Shown here: positions 53,149 through 61,569 of the stretch, piece after piece
Layout: each line of letters opens with the position of its first letter
How positions within the stretch are numbered: the stretch's first letter is position 1
DNA from: Natronorubrum texcoconense
GTDB lineage: Archaea; Halobacteriota; Halobacteria; Halobacteriales; Natrialbaceae
Length of the DNA stretch: 64,000 bases
Assembly (NCBI RefSeq): GCF_900100335.1
Contig: NZ_FNFE01000001.1
Location: 558,001-622,000, forward strand
Direction of reading: 5' to 3'
Made by a program: the position numbers and the translations under genes
The notes under the pieces: model-generated
Databases searched by the model: none
What the model was told of the DNA's origin: nothing
What the model saw: only the letters and a program-made list of their open reading frames with translations

Positions 53149-54090
53149 ATGGACCTGGACACAGTCAAAGATCGAGCGGGGCCGCGGGAGTTTAGCCCCG
53201 CCGACGACCTCCCCGAGGAGTACCGGAAGGCGGCGACCCGGATGATCGAATTCCACGCGAACAGCGAGATCATGGGCGCGTACCTGGAGCGTCCGTTCAT
53301 CCGGCAGGCGCCGAGTATCGATCGAAAGCTGGCGTGCTCCGCGAAGGTCCAAGACGAGATCGGCCACGGACAGTTGCTCTACCGCGCCGCGGAGTCCCTC
53401 GGCGTCAAGACCCGAGAGGAGATGCTGGACGACCTCGCGAACGGCGACGGCAAGTTCCTGAACTGCTTTCACTACGAGATGACCGACTGGGTCGAGACGC
53501 CGATGATCGCCTTCTTCGTCGACGGCGCGGCGATGCGCCGACAGGCGACGCTTCGCCGGACGAGCTGGGAGCCCTACGCCCACGCGATGGACAAAGTGTG
53601 TTTCGAGGAAGGGTTCCACGTCAAACACGGCGAGGACATCCTCCGCGAGCTCATGTCGGGCTCGAAGAAAGAACAGGAGCTGACACAGGCGGCCTTCGAG
53701 GAGTGGTGGCCCCGCATCATCCAGTTCTTCGGCCCGACCGACGACAAGAGCACCCACCACGACTTCGCGGCCTCGGTGGGGCTCAAACAGCAGTCCAACG
53801 ACCAACTGCGCAACGCCTTCCTCGATCAATACATCCCGAAGGCGCGGAGTTACGGCCTCGAGATTCCCGACGAACCGCGCATCCGCGAACTGGACGACGG
53901 CACCTACGAGGTCGAAGAGGGCGACCTCGACTGGGACGAGTTCTTCACGATCGCGAAGAACGACTACGAGCCCGGCGTGGGTCAGATCAACGGTCGCAAG
54001 GCTGCCCAGGAGGCCGTCCAATGGGTCCGCGACACGATCGAAAGCGACGCCACCGCCGCCGGCGGCCACGCGCCGCAGGCGGCCGACTGA
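53149..54090 (+). CDS. paaA: 1,2-phenylacetyl-CoA epoxidase subunit PaaA
   Basis: 313 aa, catalytic subunit of the ring-epoxidising multicomponent oxygenase. It has the ferritin-like diiron site of bacterial multicomponent monooxygenases, with E70-x-x-H73 (DEIGHG) and E154-x-x-H157 (EEGFHVKHG) helices, and a conserved RTSWEPYAHAMDKVCFEEGFH core. It converts phenylacetyl-CoA to the 1,2-epoxide with O2 and reducing power. First gene of the paaABCD unit. Confidence 0.96.
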   Translation: MDLDTVKDRAGPREFSPADDLPEEYRKAATRMIEFHANSEIMGAYLERPFIRQAPSIDRKLACSAKVQDEIGHGQLLYRAAESLGVKTREEMLDDLANGDGKFLNCFHYEMTDWVETPMIAFFVDGAAMRRQATLRRTSWEPYAHAMDKVCFEEGFHVKHGEDILRELMSGSKKEQELTQAAFEEWWPRIIQFFGPTDDKSTHHDFAASVGLKQQSNDQLRNAFLDQYIPKARSYGLEIPDEPRIRELDDGTYEVEEGDLDWDEFFTIAKNDYEPGVGQINGRKAAQEAVQWVRDTIESDATAAGGHAPQAAD

Positions 54091-54092
54091 TC

Positions 54093-54410
54093 ATGATCTG
54101 GGAAGTGTTCCGTCAGGAGAAGACCGGCCAGTATCACACCCACTGCGGTAACGTCCACGCCCCGGACCGCGAGATGGCGAAGCAGTTCGCCGCAATCCAG
54201 CACGGCCGACGCAAGCCGACTAACAGCCTCTGGGTCGTCCCCAGAGACGAGGTCGGTGAGATCGATGCCGAAGACGTCGCGTTCGGCGGGACGACCGACA
54301 AGGCCTACCGCTGGGCGACGACGTACAAGACGACCGGCGAGGACGCCCGCGAGGTCGTCGAATCCGAAGACGAACAGGCGACCGCCGAGCGACAACGAGG
54401 TGACGACTGA
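54093..54410 (+). CDS. paaB: Phenylacetyl-CoA epoxidase structural subunit PaaB
   Basis: 105 aa: MIWEVFRQEKTGQYHTHCGNVHAPDREMAKQFAAIQHGRRKPTNSLWVVPRDEVGE. The N-terminal W-E-V-F and L-W-V-V-P motifs are diagnostic of PaaB, a small bridging subunit of the oxygenase. The ATG lies 2 nt after the paaA stop and its own TGA overlaps the paaC ATG. Confidence 0.94.
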   Translation: MIWEVFRQEKTGQYHTHCGNVHAPDREMAKQFAAIQHGRRKPTNSLWVVPRDEVGEIDAEDVAFGGTTDKAYRWATTYKTTGEDAREVVESEDEQATAERQRGDD

Positions 54411-55282
54411 TGGCGACGAGCCTCGAGAACCCCGACGAACTGGACGAGCGCGAGCGGAGGGCCCTCGAGACGCTGCTGAAACGGCTGGCCGACGACGAGT
54501 TCGTGCTGGCCGAGCGCTACACGGAGTGGCAGGTCCGCGCGCCGACGCTCGAGTCCGACCTCGCGCTAGCGAACAACGCCCAGGACGAACTCGGCCACGC
54601 CCGCCTGTGGTACGACGTCCTCGGCGACATCGGTTTCGAGGAGCGAGAACTGGTCTACGAGCGCGATCCGGCCGACTTCCGGCACAGCACGCTCGTCGAA
54701 CGGCCCTTCGAAGATGGCGACTGGGCCGACGCCGTCCTTCGGTCGTACCTGTACGACGCCGCCGAGGAGATCCGGCTCGAGTCCCTCGTCGACTCCACCC
54801 ACCCGAAGATCGCCGACCGCGTTGGCAAGATTCGAAGCGAGGAGGCGTACCACTTAGAGCACGCCCAGAACTGGCTCGAGCGGCTCGCCGACGGCGACGA
54901 AGGCCACGAGCGCCTGCAGGACGCGCTCGACAGGCTGTTCCCGTACGCGTTCACCCTGTTCGAACCGGTCGATCCGGATGTCGAGGAAGATATCGTCGAT
55001 CTCGGCCTTCGCGACGCGACCCTCGAGGAGATGGGCGAGGAGTGGCTCTCGATCGTCGTGCCGTACCTCGAGTCGCTCGATCTCGAGCTACCGGCAGACG
55101 GCCGCGTGGGCGACGGTACCGACGAGTTCGAGTTCGAAGTAACCGAGGAGATGCTCCCCGAGGAGCGCGGTCGTGACGGAACCCACACCGACGCGTGGTT
55201 CGACCTCTACGACGAGTTCACCCGCACCTACCGCGAACTCGGGCGAACCGAGACGACCAGAATCATGGACAAACCAGAGTAA
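54410..55282 (+). CDS. paaC: Phenylacetyl-CoA epoxidase structural subunit PaaC
   Basis: 290 aa ferritin-like helical protein that pairs with PaaA: AERYTEWQVRAPTLESDLALANNAQDELGHARLWYDVLGD with E60 and H63, and EAYHLEHAQNWLERL. PaaC lacks catalytic iron in bacteria and stabilises PaaA; the retained E/H motif here is normal for the family. TGATG overlap with paaB (1 nt). Confidence 0.95.
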   Translation: MATSLENPDELDERERRALETLLKRLADDEFVLAERYTEWQVRAPTLESDLALANNAQDELGHARLWYDVLGDIGFEERELVYERDPADFRHSTLVERPFEDGDWADAVLRSYLYDAAEEIRLESLVDSTHPKIADRVGKIRSEEAYHLEHAQNWLERLADGDEGHERLQDALDRLFPYAFTLFEPVDPDVEEDIVDLGLRDATLEEMGEEWLSIVVPYLESLDLELPADGRVGDGTDEFEFEVTEEMLPEERGRDGTHTDAWFDLYDEFTRTYRELGRTETTRIMDKPE

Positions 55283-55287
55283 TCGTA

Positions 55288-55704
55288 ATGAGTAGCAATA
55301 TTCCGGACGACACCGACGCCACGCCCTGTGCGTACACCGACTACCGCGAGGGCGAGACGAACGACGACCTTCCCGCGACCGGCGACGACGCGACCGGCCT
55401 CGCGGCCGACGTGTGGGACGCCCTCTACGGGATCGAAGACCCCGAGATGCCGATCAGTATCGTCGATCTCGGCCTGATCTACGGCGTCAGCGTCGACGAC
55501 GGCGTCGCGAGCGTCGACATGACGCTCACCTACTCGGGGTGTCCCGCTCGAGACATGCTCACGGAAGACGTCGAAGACGCGGTCGCCGCAGTCGACGGCG
55601 TCGACGACGCCGAGTTGCGACTCGTCTGGAGTCCGGAGTGGACCGTCGAGATGGTGACCGAACGGGGCAAAGACGACCTGCGAGAGTTCGGGCTCAGCAT
55701 ATGA
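55288..55704 (+). CDS. paaD: PaaD, N-terminal MIP18 (DUF59) part
   Basis: 138 aa. The first ~45 residues are an acidic leader. Then comes the MIP18/DUF59 domain: LAADVWDALYGIEDPEMPISIVDLGLIYGVSVDDG, the Cys in TYSGCPARDML and WSPEWTVEMVTERGKDDLREFGL. PaaD is an assembly factor, related to Fe-S cluster scaffold proteins, needed for a functional epoxidase. Bacterial PaaD continues with a zinc ribbon, which here is encoded by the next, overlapping gene. Confidence 0.93.
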   Translation: MSSNIPDDTDATPCAYTDYREGETNDDLPATGDDATGLAADVWDALYGIEDPEMPISIVDLGLIYGVSVDDGVASVDMTLTYSGCPARDMLTEDVEDAVAAVDGVDDAELRLVWSPEWTVEMVTERGKDDLREFGLSI

Positions 55705-55871
55705 GACGGGACCTCGATCCGAGCGTCACGACCAGCGGGGAGACGACGGGTGCCGAGTGTCCCTACTGCGAGTCGACCGACACCGTCCGCGAGCATCCGA
55801 AGGGACCGTCGCTCTGCCGGTCGATGCACTACTGCAATAGCTGCGACCAACCGTTCGAAAAGTTCGAGTGA
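55701..55871 (+). CDS. PaaD C-terminal zinc-ribbon part, separate gene
   Basis: 56 aa. C20-P-Y-C23 and C39, C45-N-S-C48 (CPYC...LCRSMHYCNSCDQPFEKFE) match the cysteine-rich tail of bacterial PaaD, whose ribbon ends in a Y-x-C-x-x-C-x-x-P-F-x-x-F motif. Its ATG overlaps the paaD stop by 4 nt (ATGA at 55701-55704). Too short for many gene finders. The split leaves both parts in-frame-compatible with translational coupling, so the two polypeptides probably act together. Confidence 0.85.
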   Translation: MRRDLDPSVTTSGETTGAECPYCESTDTVREHPKGPSLCRSMHYCNSCDQPFEKFE

Positions 55872-56096
55872 GCCGTTCGCGGTCTCGGTCCAGTCGCTCG
55901 GCACGTTCGCGCTCCAGGTCGCTCGGCGAGTGGTCCCCCAGGTCCGTCGCCCGCTCGAGCGATCGAGAGCGTCGTCCGCACCGTTTGTTCCGGGCCACTC
56001 GATCCCGTAGCGTGCCGTCGACAACCGATGCTGACGGCCGAGTCGTCGAAAAACCAAATTCTTTGGTACTCGATACCGTCCCTCGAGTACGGGCAC

Positions 56097-57377
56097 ATGG
56101 CAGACACTACCCAGTACAGGTCTCGAGACGAACTGCGGGAGTTGCAGTCGGATCGGCTTCGTGACACCGTCGAGTACGCCTTCGATAACGTGCCGTTCTA
56201 CCGGCAAGCCCTCGACGACGCCGGAATCTCCCCCGCGGACGTCGACTCGATCGATGACATCCGGTCCCTGCCGTTTACGACGAAAGCCGACTTCCGCGAG
56301 ACGTATCCCGACGGCCTGTTCGCCGTCGACGACGACGAACTCCGGCGGATCCACGCCTCCTCGGGGACCACCGGCAAGCCGAAAATCGTCTCCTACACCG
56401 AAGGAGACCTCGAACTGTGGAACGAGGTAATGGCTCGTTCGATGGCCGCGGCGGGACTCGATGCGAGCGACACGGTACAGAACGCCTACGGCTACGGCCT
56501 GTTTACGGGCGGCCTCGGTTTTCACGGCGGCGCCGAGGAACTCGGCGCGACGGTGATTCCGACCGGGAGCGGCGACACGCAGCGGCAGGTCGAACTCGCA
56601 CGCGACCTCGAGAGCGACGCGCTCGCGTGTACGCCGTCCTACGCCCTGTACTTCGCCGAGACGGCCGCGGAGATGGGCGTCGACCCGCGCGAACTGCCGC
56701 TCTCGACGGTGCTGTACGGGGCCGAGCCCTGCACCGAACCGATGCGCGAGGCGATCGAGGACCGACTCGGCGTCAGGGGGTACGAGAACTACGGCCTCTC
56801 CGAACTGATCGGCCCCGGCGTCGCCGTCGAGTGCGAGGTCCAGGCCGGCATGCACGTCTGGGAGGATCACTTCTACCCCGAGGTGATCGATCCGCAGACC
56901 GGCGAGCCGGTTCCCGAGGGCGAGGAGGGCGAACTCGTTCTGACGTCGCTGACGAAGGAAGCCCTGCCGGTGCTTCGGTACCGCACCGGCGACCTCACGA
57001 CGCTCACGCGGGAACCGTGCGACTGCGGTCGATCGATGGCCCGCATGGACGGCGTCACCGGCCGCGCCGACGATCTGCTGATCGTCCGCGGCGTCAACCT
57101 GTATCCGAGTCAGATCGAGGCCGTGATCCTCGAGTTCGATGCTATCGCTCCCTACTACCGCATCGACCTCGATCGCGAGAACGACCTGGACACCCTCGAG
57201 TTGGCCGTGGAACTCGTCGAGGCGTTCGACGGCGACGTCGACCGACTTCGCGACGAGGTTCTCGAGCGGTTACAGAGCACCCTGTCGATTACGCCAGACG
57301 AACTCGAACTGGTCGAGTACGGGACGATCGAGCGCACGGAAGTCGGGAAGGTAAAACGCGTCTACGACCACCGCTGA
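56097..57377 (+). CDS. paaK: Phenylacetate-CoA ligase, copy 2
   Basis: 426 aa. It carries all the motifs of copy 1: SSGTTGKPKIVSYTEGDLELWNEVMARS, YGAEPCTEPMREAI, YGLSELIGPGVAVECE, RYRTGDLTTLT and GRADDLLIVRGVNLYPSQIEAVILEF. The two proteins match over nearly their whole length with many conservative differences, which implies an old duplication or import rather than a very recent one. The ATG at 56097 is used since the longer frame upstream is unlike the family. It lies downstream of paaABCD with a 225-bp gap. Confidence 0.94.
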   Translation: MADTTQYRSRDELRELQSDRLRDTVEYAFDNVPFYRQALDDAGISPADVDSIDDIRSLPFTTKADFRETYPDGLFAVDDDELRRIHASSGTTGKPKIVSYTEGDLELWNEVMARSMAAAGLDASDTVQNAYGYGLFTGGLGFHGGAEELGATVIPTGSGDTQRQVELARDLESDALACTPSYALYFAETAAEMGVDPRELPLSTVLYGAEPCTEPMREAIEDRLGVRGYENYGLSELIGPGVAVECEVQAGMHVWEDHFYPEVIDPQTGEPVPEGEEGELVLTSLTKEALPVLRYRTGDLTTLTREPCDCGRSMARMDGVTGRADDLLIVRGVNLYPSQIEAVILEFDAIAPYYRIDLDRENDLDTLELAVELVEAFDGDVDRLRDEVLERLQSTLSITPDELELVEYGTIERTEVGKVKRVYDHR

Positions 57378-57421
57378 TCGAGCGTTCGAGCCGGAGCGAC
57401 GGTCGTTCGCTCGCCCTAGTA

Positions 57422-57450
57422 CTTTTATTACGACTCGTGGGAAACGAGTC
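57422..57450 (+). promoter_or_regulatory. TATA box and inverted repeat before the third thioesterase
   Basis: CTTTTATTA at 57422-57430 is 25-33 nt before the ATG at 57455. Between them, GACTCGT (57432-57438) and ACGAGTC (57444-57450) form a perfect 7-bp inverted repeat with a 5-nt spacer. A repressor bound here would block initiation. Confidence 0.5.
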
Positions 57451-57454
57451 ACGC

Positions 57455-57841
57455 ATGGACACCGAAGCGTTCTTCGAAGGCATGCCGTTCGCATCCCTGC
57501 TCGGAATCGACGTCACCGACTGCGCCGACGGCCACGCCGAGGGTCGCCTCGAGATGACCGAGGAGCTCTCCTGGAACGAGGACCGGTTGATGGCCCACGG
57601 CGGCGTCACGTTCACGCTGGCGGACACCGTCGGGGGCGCGGCGCTGGTTTCGGAGGTCGACCAGCCAGTTCCGACGATCGATATGCGGATCGACTATCTC
57701 AGCGCCGGCACCGGCGACCTCTACGCGGAGGCCGACGTCGTTCGCTGCGGCAGCGACGTCGGCGTGGTCGACGTGGACGTCTACGCTGAAGACGACGAGA
57801 CGCTGATCGCGGACGCACGCGGCGTGTACAAGACGGGATAG
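57455..57841 (+). CDS. paaI: PaaI-type hotdog thioesterase (third of three)
   Basis: 128 aa: MPFASLLGIDVTDCADGHAEGRLEMTEELSWNEDRLMAHGGVTFTLADTVGGAALVS and RIDYLSAGTGDLYAEADVVRCGSDVGVVDVDVY. The catalytic region AHGGVTFTLADT is the PaaI type. With its own promoter, immediately downstream of paaK copy 2. Of the three hotdog thioesterases here this is the one most directly linked to a PaaK gene. Confidence 0.9.
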   Translation: MDTEAFFEGMPFASLLGIDVTDCADGHAEGRLEMTEELSWNEDRLMAHGGVTFTLADTVGGAALVSEVDQPVPTIDMRIDYLSAGTGDLYAEADVVRCGSDVGVVDVDVYAEDDETLIADARGVYKTG

Positions 57842-58287
57842 CTCGCATCGGCGTATTCTCGCGGTCGCTCGACCGAAAGCGACGCGTCGAACGACCGCTG
57901 AATGTCGCTCCAAATTCCCGATCCTCGAAGACGGTCCGCGAATCAATTCTCGTCGATCGGTTTCGTCCAGCCCCCATCCGACAGCCGCCATGTCTCGCGC
58001 AACTATTAAGTGTCATCTCCACGATTGTATACGATATGGCAACCGCCAGTCGGCAGGAAGGACGCGCCGTGACCGAGCGACTCCGACATCTCGTCACCGA
58101 TTTCAGCGCGACATTCCCAATTACGTTCAACCTGGCGGCCGACGCACCGATGCGAGGCGACACACGCGCTCGCGTCGGTCACACGCTCTGGTCCTGACTC
58201 GCGGGCGTCGTTCTCACCGACCCCCGGGTCACCCAGACCGACCGTGGTACCGCACGACGACCAGCCGCCGGTCCACTACCACCATCA
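57842..58287. other. Intergenic region with one possible small gene
   Basis: About 446 bases between paaI and the E1 alpha gene. The only candidate is the 53-codon frame at 58036-58197. Otherwise no structure seen. Confidence 0.5.
58036..58197 (+). CDS. Possible small leaderless gene
   Basis: 53 codons: MATASRQEGRAVTERLRHLVTDF and following. An AACTATTAAG box lies 26-35 nt before the ATG, correct spacing for an archaeal leaderless promoter. The composition is not strongly acidic and no family is recognised, so this is weak. It may instead be an mRNA or small-RNA start. Confidence 0.3.
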   Translation: MATASRQEGRAVTERLRHLVTDFSATFPITFNLAADAPMRGDTRARVGHTLWS

Positions 58288-59436
58288 ATGAGCACACAAG
58301 AAGACGTAGACGCGAGTAAGGCGAACGAACTCGCACGAACCGACGACGAACCGATTCGGATTCTCGACGCGGACGGGAACGTCCTGCCGAACGCGTCGGT
58401 GCCCGACCTCTCGGCCGAGGAACTCCGCTCGATGTACGAAGACATCGCGCTCGCGCGCCGATTCGACGAGCGGGCGATCAGCCTCCAGCGACAGGGACGG
58501 ATCGCGACCTACGCGCCGATGACGGGACAGGAAGGCGCACAGGTCGCGACGGGGTACGCCCTCGAGGAGCGAGACTGGCTGTTCCCCACCTACCGGGAAC
58601 ACGCGGCTAAGTACGTCCACGGGATGTCCCTCGAGTCGCTGTTGAAGCCGCTTCGCGGCCACCGCGACGGCTACGCGATTCCGGACGACGTCAACGTCCT
58701 GCCGGAGTACATCCCGATCGCGACGCAGTTGCCACAGGCCGTGGGGATGGCGTGGGGCCACCAGCTACAGGGTCGGGTCGAGGAGGCCGTGCTGTGTCAC
58801 TTCGGCGACGGAGCGACCTCCGAAGGCGACTTCCACGAAGGGCTGAACTTCGCGGGCGTGTTCGACGTGCCCGCGGTGTTCGTCTGCAACAACAACCAGT
58901 GGGCGATCTCGGTCCCCCGCGAGCGCCAGACGGCGAGCGAGACGTTAGCCCAGAAGGCACAGGCCTACGGAATCGAGGGCGTTCGCGTCGACGGACTGGA
59001 CCCGCTGGCTACGTACGAAGTCACGCGAGCGGCCCTCCGGAAGGCGAAAGAGCCGACCGACGGCGAGCGACGACCGACGCTCATCGAGGCGGTGCAGTAC
59101 CGCTACGGGGCGCACACGACCGCCGACGACCCGTCGGTCTATCGCGAGGACGACGAGGGCGACGCGTGGCGCGAGAAGGATCCGCTCGAGCGCCTGCGAA
59201 ACTACCTGTACTCGGAGGGAATCCTCGACGACGAACGCGACGGCGAGATCACCGAGCGCGTGGAGACCAAAATCGACGACGCGATCGCCGCGGCCGAGTC
59301 GGCCGAGTCAGACCCCGATAGTCTCTTCGAACACGTCTACGACGAACCGCCGGCGCGACTCCGCGAGCAGCGCGAGGAACTGAACGCGCTCCGAGAAAAG
59401 TACGGCGACGACGCGTTCTCCGAGGTGTTAGAATGA
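58288..59436 (+). CDS. 2-oxoacid dehydrogenase E1 component, alpha subunit
   Basis: 382 aa thiamine-diphosphate enzyme subunit. The ThDP/Mg motif reads CHFGDGATSEGDFHEGLNFAGVFDVPAVFVCNNN (GDG...NN). Also present are RQGRIATYAPMTGQEGAQVATGYAL and YRYGAHTTADDPSVYR. With E1 beta it decarboxylates pyruvate or a branched-chain 2-oxoacid and passes the acyl group to E2 lipoate. E2 and E3 are not in the window. Haloarchaea hold several E1 pairs; substrate is not fixed by sequence. Confidence 0.92.
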   Translation: MSTQEDVDASKANELARTDDEPIRILDADGNVLPNASVPDLSAEELRSMYEDIALARRFDERAISLQRQGRIATYAPMTGQEGAQVATGYALEERDWLFPTYREHAAKYVHGMSLESLLKPLRGHRDGYAIPDDVNVLPEYIPIATQLPQAVGMAWGHQLQGRVEEAVLCHFGDGATSEGDFHEGLNFAGVFDVPAVFVCNNNQWAISVPRERQTASETLAQKAQAYGIEGVRVDGLDPLATYEVTRAALRKAKEPTDGERRPTLIEAVQYRYGAHTTADDPSVYREDDEGDAWREKDPLERLRNYLYSEGILDDERDGEITERVETKIDDAIAAAESAESDPDSLFEHVYDEPPARLREQREELNALREKYGDDAFSEVLE

Positions 59437-60503
59437 GTTCGGCCAGCTCCGCCGAGTCGGACGAGGATGGCTCCGGCCAATCCACCGAATCCACTGGATC
59501 CGGCGAATCCACCGAGTCCGGCGATGAGCGTCTCACACTCGTCGAAGCGGTTTGCGATGGGCTCTACACGGAGATGTCGGCGGACGACCGCGTCGTCGTC
59601 CTGGGCGAGGACGTCGGCAAGAACGGCGGCGTCTTCCGCGCCACCGAGGGCCTCTACGAGGCGTTCGGCGATGATCGGGTCGTCGACACGCCGCTAGCGG
59701 AGTCCGGGATCGTCGGCACGGGGATCGGGCTGGCGCTGTCCGGCATGCGGCCGGTCGCGGAGATACAGTTCATGGGCTTTTCGTATCCCGCGTTCGATCA
59801 ACTCGTCAGTCACGCCGCCCGATTTCGGAGCCGGAGCCACGGCGCGTACACGGTGCCGATGGTAGTCCGGATGCCCTACGGCGGTGGGATTCGAGCGCCG
59901 GAACACCACTCCGAGTCCAAGGAGGCGTTCTTCGCCCACGAACCCGGACTGAAAGTCGTCGCCCCGAGCACGCCGTCCGACGCGAAGGGGCTGCTCACCG
60001 CGGCGATCCGGGATCCCGATCCGGTCGTCTTCCTCGAGCCCAAACTGATCTACCGCGCGTTTCGGGAGGCCGTCCCGACGGGCTCCTACGAGGTCCCGCT
60101 GAGCGACGCCGCGATCAGGCGGGAAGGGAGCGACGTCACGGTGTACGCGTGGGGCGCGATGACCCGGCCGGCGCTCATCGCCGCGGACAACGTCGCCGAC
60201 GAGTACGGCGTCGACGTCGAACTCGTCGACCTGCGGACGCTGTCGCCGCTGGACGTCGAGACCATCGTCGATTCTTTCGAAAAGACCGGCCGGGCCGTGA
60301 TCGTCCACGAGGGGCCGAAGACCGGCGGCCTCGGCGCCGAAGTGGCGGCGACGATCCAGGAGCGCGCGGTCCTCTACCAGGAGGCGCCGATCAAGCGGGT
60401 GACTGGCTTCGACGCGCCGGTCCCGCTGCACTCGCTGGAGGACTTCTATCTGCCCCAGGCGGTCCGTATTCAGGACGGCATCCTCGAGACCGTCGCGTTC
60501 TGA
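59433..60503 (+). CDS. 2-oxoacid dehydrogenase E1 component, beta subunit
   Basis: 356 aa. The first ~30 residues are a Ser/Glu/Thr/Gly repeat (about residues 1-31), unusual for the family and built from short imperfect direct repeats in the DNA at about 59470-59525. The E1 beta core follows: LTLVEAVCDGLYTEMSADDRVVVLGEDVGKNGGVFRATEGL, FAHEPGLKVVAPSTPSDAKGLL, LEPKLIYR, VDLRTLSPLD, VHEGPKTGGLGAEVAATI. The ATG overlaps the alpha stop by 4 nt. Confidence 0.92.
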   Translation: MSSASSAESDEDGSGQSTESTGSGESTESGDERLTLVEAVCDGLYTEMSADDRVVVLGEDVGKNGGVFRATEGLYEAFGDDRVVDTPLAESGIVGTGIGLALSGMRPVAEIQFMGFSYPAFDQLVSHAARFRSRSHGAYTVPMVVRMPYGGGIRAPEHHSESKEAFFAHEPGLKVVAPSTPSDAKGLLTAAIRDPDPVVFLEPKLIYRAFREAVPTGSYEVPLSDAAIRREGSDVTVYAWGAMTRPALIAADNVADEYGVDVELVDLRTLSPLDVETIVDSFEKTGRAVIVHEGPKTGGLGAEVAATIQERAVLYQEAPIKRVTGFDAPVPLHSLEDFYLPQAVRIQDGILETVAF

Positions 60504-60552
60504 CGGCTCGCGTTACAGTCGCACCATCCGAAACGACTCGAGTCTCCGCTCG

Positions 60553-61569
60553 TCACCGAAGCTGCGGGGCGACTTCGTCGCCGAGTTGGTGGACGCAGTC
60601 GATCATCTCCTCGGTGCCGACGCCCGGATGATAGGTTCGAAAGATGAAGTGGATATCGTCGCCGAGCGCGTCGCGATAGCGCTCGAGTTCGTCGGCCACC
60701 TGCGCCGGCGTGCCGAAGATCGCCTGCTCTTTTAGTTCGGCCTTGCGTTCGTCCTCGAGTTCGTCGACGGCCTCGCCCGAGAAGATCTCCGCGTAGCGTC
60801 GTTGAATGTAGAAGTAGCCGTCCCGCATCGTCTCCCAGGCGTCCTCGCGGGAGTCGCCCACCCAGCCGTGCTGGAGGACGTAGATCGTGAAGTCGTCGTC
60901 CCCGTCCGCGAGGCCCTCCTCCTCGCGGACCCAGCGGATGTCCTCGACGCGCTTGCGGACGCCCTCTACCGAGAGCGACGACGGGGCACACCAGCCGTCC
61001 GCCGTTCGCGCGGCACGTCGAACGGCGGGTTTCGCGCCGCCGCCGAGCATAATCGGCACCGACTCGTCGGTCGGTTTCGGCGTGATCGAGACGTCCGGAG
61101 GGACGTCGTGAATCGAAGACTCGTAGTCGAGGTCGCCCTCGCTCCAGCCGGCCCGAAGGAAGGGGACGAGATCCTCGAGTCGGTCGGCTCGTTCGTCCCG
61201 CGGAACCCCGAAGACGTCGAACTCCCGCGGGTTCGAGCCGATCGCGAGCCCCAGCGTCAGTCGGCCGTCGGCAAGCAGGTCGACGGTCGCGGCGTCCTCC
61301 GCGAGCCTGATGGGGTTGTACAACGGCCCGAGCGCGACGCAGCTGCCGATCTCGAGATCGGTCGTCTCGGCGGCCATCGCCCCCAGCGTCGGCATCGTCG
61401 CCGAGAGGTAGCCGTCGTCGGCGAAGTGGTGTTCGGACACCCACGCGCTGTCGAGCCCCGCGGCCTCGATCTCGCGGGTCAGCGTCAGTATCTCGTCGTA
61501 GATCTCGCTCGCCTCGCGGTCGTCGTCGGGCCGCTGCTGGGCGGTGAACAGGCCCGTCCCGAGTTTCAT
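60553..61569 (-). CDS. LLM-class (luciferase-like) oxidoreductase
   Basis: 338 aa TIM-barrel: LGTGLFTAQQRPDDDREASEIYDEILTLTREIEAAGLDSAWVSEHHFADDGYL, CVALGPLYNPIRLAEDAATVDLLADGRLTLGLAIGSNPREFDVFGV and PIMLGGGAKPAVRRAARTADGW. Resembles flavin- or F420-dependent monooxygenases/reductases of this class. Substrate unknown. Convergent with E1 beta, with its stop 50 nt away. A second LLM protein at 29.8-30.8 kb is not closely similar. Confidence 0.86.
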   Translation of the reverse strand: MKLGTGLFTAQQRPDDDREASEIYDEILTLTREIEAAGLDSAWVSEHHFADDGYLSATMPTLGAMAAETTDLEIGSCVALGPLYNPIRLAEDAATVDLLADGRLTLGLAIGSNPREFDVFGVPRDERADRLEDLVPFLRAGWSEGDLDYESSIHDVPPDVSITPKPTDESVPIMLGGGAKPAVRRAARTADGWCAPSSLSVEGVRKRVEDIRWVREEEGLADGDDDFTIYVLQHGWVGDSREDAWETMRDGYFYIQRRYAEIFSGEAVDELEDERKAELKEQAIFGTPAQVADELERYRDALGDDIHFIFRTYHPGVGTEEMIDCVHQLGDEVAPQLR

